Part shown: positions 4,164 to 5,231 of the stretch, one piece after another | Layout: each line of letters starts with the position of its first letter | Position numbering within the stretch: the first letter of the stretch is position 1 | Assembly: GCA_017411945.1 (NCBI GenBank) | Contig: JAFQPD010000109.1 | Span: 1-5,231 of the forward strand | Length of the DNA stretch: 5,231 nt | Direction of reading: 5' to 3' | Source of the DNA: Mailhella sp. | GTDB taxonomy: Bacteria; Desulfobacterota; Desulfovibrionia; Desulfovibrionales; Desulfovibrionaceae | Made by a program: the position numbers and the translations under genes | The notes under the pieces: model-generated | The model's input: the letters and a program-made list of their open reading frames with translations, nothing else | Told to the model about the DNA's origin: nothing | Database searches by the model: none

Positions 4164-5231
4164 ATGGAAAAAGCAAGCGGCCTTCGCGGCCTCATCCGCA
4201 ATATTTTCGGCGGGGGGCAGCCCTCCGCAGCCAGCGCGCCCGCCCAGCCCGCCGGCCTGAGCACTGAAGAGATATTCGAAGCCGTGCGCGAGGCCGGGCG
4301 CAAGGCTCGCGAGGCTTCGCGCCGCATGTCCGCCGCCAGCCCTGCCGCCAAGAACCTCGCCCTTGAAACGCTGGCTTCGCTCATCGAGAGCCGCGCGGAC
4401 GACATCATGGCCGCCAACGCCGAAGACCTCGCCGCCGCCGAGGCCGCCGGAGTCGACGCCCCCCGCATGGACCGCCTGCGCCTCACCCCCGCCATACTCG
4501 CGGACATGGCCGGGGCCTGCCGCTACGTCGCCCAGCTCCCCGACCCGGTGGGCGCGATGGACTCCCAGTGGCAGAGGCCCAACGGCCTGCTGGTGGGCCG
4601 CATGCGCGTGCCGCTCGGCGTGGTGGCGATGATCTACGAGGCGCGGCCCAACGTCACCGTGGATGCCTCCATCCTCTGCCTCAAGGCGGGCAACGCCGTC
4701 ATGCTCCGCGGCGGCCGCGAGGCCCTGCGCTCCAACGTCGCGCTGGCGGGCCTCCTGCGCGAAGCCCTTGCCGAGGCCGGCCTGCCCGAGGGCGCGGTGC
4801 AGTTCATCGACATCACCTCGCACGATTCCGTTTCCGCCCTGTGCAAGCTCGAGGAATATGTGGACGTGCTCATCCCGCGCGGCGGCGAAACGCTGGTGCG
4901 CGCCGTGACCAGCCAGGCCACCATGCCCGTGCTCAAGCATTACATGGGCGTGTGCCACGCCTTCATCGACGAGAGCGCGAACCTCGAACAGGCCGCCGAG
5001 ATCGTCTATAACGGCAAGGTCCAGCGCCCCGGCGTGTGCAACGCGCTGGAATGCCTGCTGGTGCACGAGGCCGTGGCCGGACGCTTCCTGCCCATGGTTG
5101 GCGCGAAGCTGGGCGCGGCCGGCGTGGAGTTCCGCGCCTGCGAGGCCTCCCTGCCTCTGCTCGGCGAGAAGGCCGTGGCTCAGAAGCCCGAAGACCTCGG
5201 CCACGAGTTCCACGACCTCATCCTCGCCGTG
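4164..5231 (+). CDS. proA: gamma-glutamyl phosphate reductase, 3' end outside window
   Basis: ProA reduces L-glutamate 5-phosphate with NADPH to glutamate 5-semialdehyde, the second step of proline synthesis in the cytoplasm. The frame runs for 356 codons to the window edge without a stop. Diagnostic segments are VPLGVVAMIYEARPNVTVDA (149-168), AGNAVMLRGGREALRSN (175-191), VDVLIPRGG (233-241), MGVCHAFID (261-269) and KVQRPGVCNALE (285-296), which contains the catalytic Cys292 (Cys255 in E. coli). E. coli ProA has 417 residues, so roughly 95-100 are missing here. Compared with E. coli there are about 37 extra N-terminal residues: a short amphipathic basic piece (GLRGLIRNIFGGG) and an Ala/Pro linker (20-32). 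The gene is divergent from the TPR/regulator operon, has its own promoter, and shows no proB or other proline gene in view. Confidence 0.95.
   Translation, partial: MEKASGLRGLIRNIFGGGQPSAASAPAQPAGLSTEEIFEAVREAGRKAREASRRMSAASPAAKNLALETLASLIESRADDIMAANAEDLAAAEAAGVDAPRMDRLRLTPAILADMAGACRYVAQLPDPVGAMDSQWQRPNGLLVGRMRVPLGVVAMIYEARPNVTVDASILCLKAGNAVMLRGGREALRSNVALAGLLREALAEAGLPEGAVQFIDITSHDSVSALCKLEEYVDVLIPRGGETLVRAVTSQATMPVLKHYMGVCHAFIDESANLEQAAEIVYNGKVQRPGVCNALECLLVHEAVAGRFLPMVGAKLGAAGVEFRACEASLPLLGEKAVAQKPEDLGHEFHDLILAV

Noticed and set aside
3474..5213. 579-codon open frame on the minus strand opposite proA
   Set aside because: ProA motifs are unmistakable on the plus strand, and the antisense product is compositionally biased with no recognisable domain.

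Overview
This GC-rich window looks like a chromosomal segment of a deltaproteobacterium, most likely in the Desulfovibrionaceae. The grounds are the strongly G/C-ending codons, a CI/LexA-like S24 repressor, a GAF sigma-54-type regulator ending in a KKYGIDP-type tail, and a large hairpin rich in AAGGGGGAGA. This is recognition from memory without a database search, so the taxonomy is tentative. No tRNA, rRNA, CRISPR array, insertion sequence or transposase is visible.

Left part (1-1512): a minus-strand S24-peptidase repressor (181-936) is followed by a long hairpin and a doubtful small membrane-peptide ORF. An A/T-rich divergent control region (about 937-1108) separates the repressor from an uncharacterised 68-residue protein gene on the plus strand (1109-1315). 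That gene sits where a cro-like gene sits in a phage switch, but it does not look like a helix-turn-helix protein. GC-rich non-coding DNA and a bidirectional terminator (1480-1512) follow.

Middle part (1556-3901): two minus-strand genes form an operon with a 12-base gap. The first is a single-pass membrane protein with TPR-like helical repeats (3143-3901). The second is a GAF / AAA+ / Fis-HTH regulator of the sigma-54 activator family (1556-3130). The regulator is the most interesting object here. It keeps Walker A, the domain order and an open frame, but it has non-consensus residues at almost every position needed for ATP hydrolysis and sigma-54 contact: GAFLGA for GAFTGA, DA for DE in Walker B, no sensor II Arg, and others.

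Right part (3902-5231): an intergenic region holds a perfect 18-bp palindrome overlapping the -35 box of the minus-strand operon, and a good sigma-70-type promoter for proA on the plus strand. proA (gamma-glutamyl phosphate reductase, proline synthesis) runs off the end of the window and carries an unusual extension of about 37 residues at its N-terminus.
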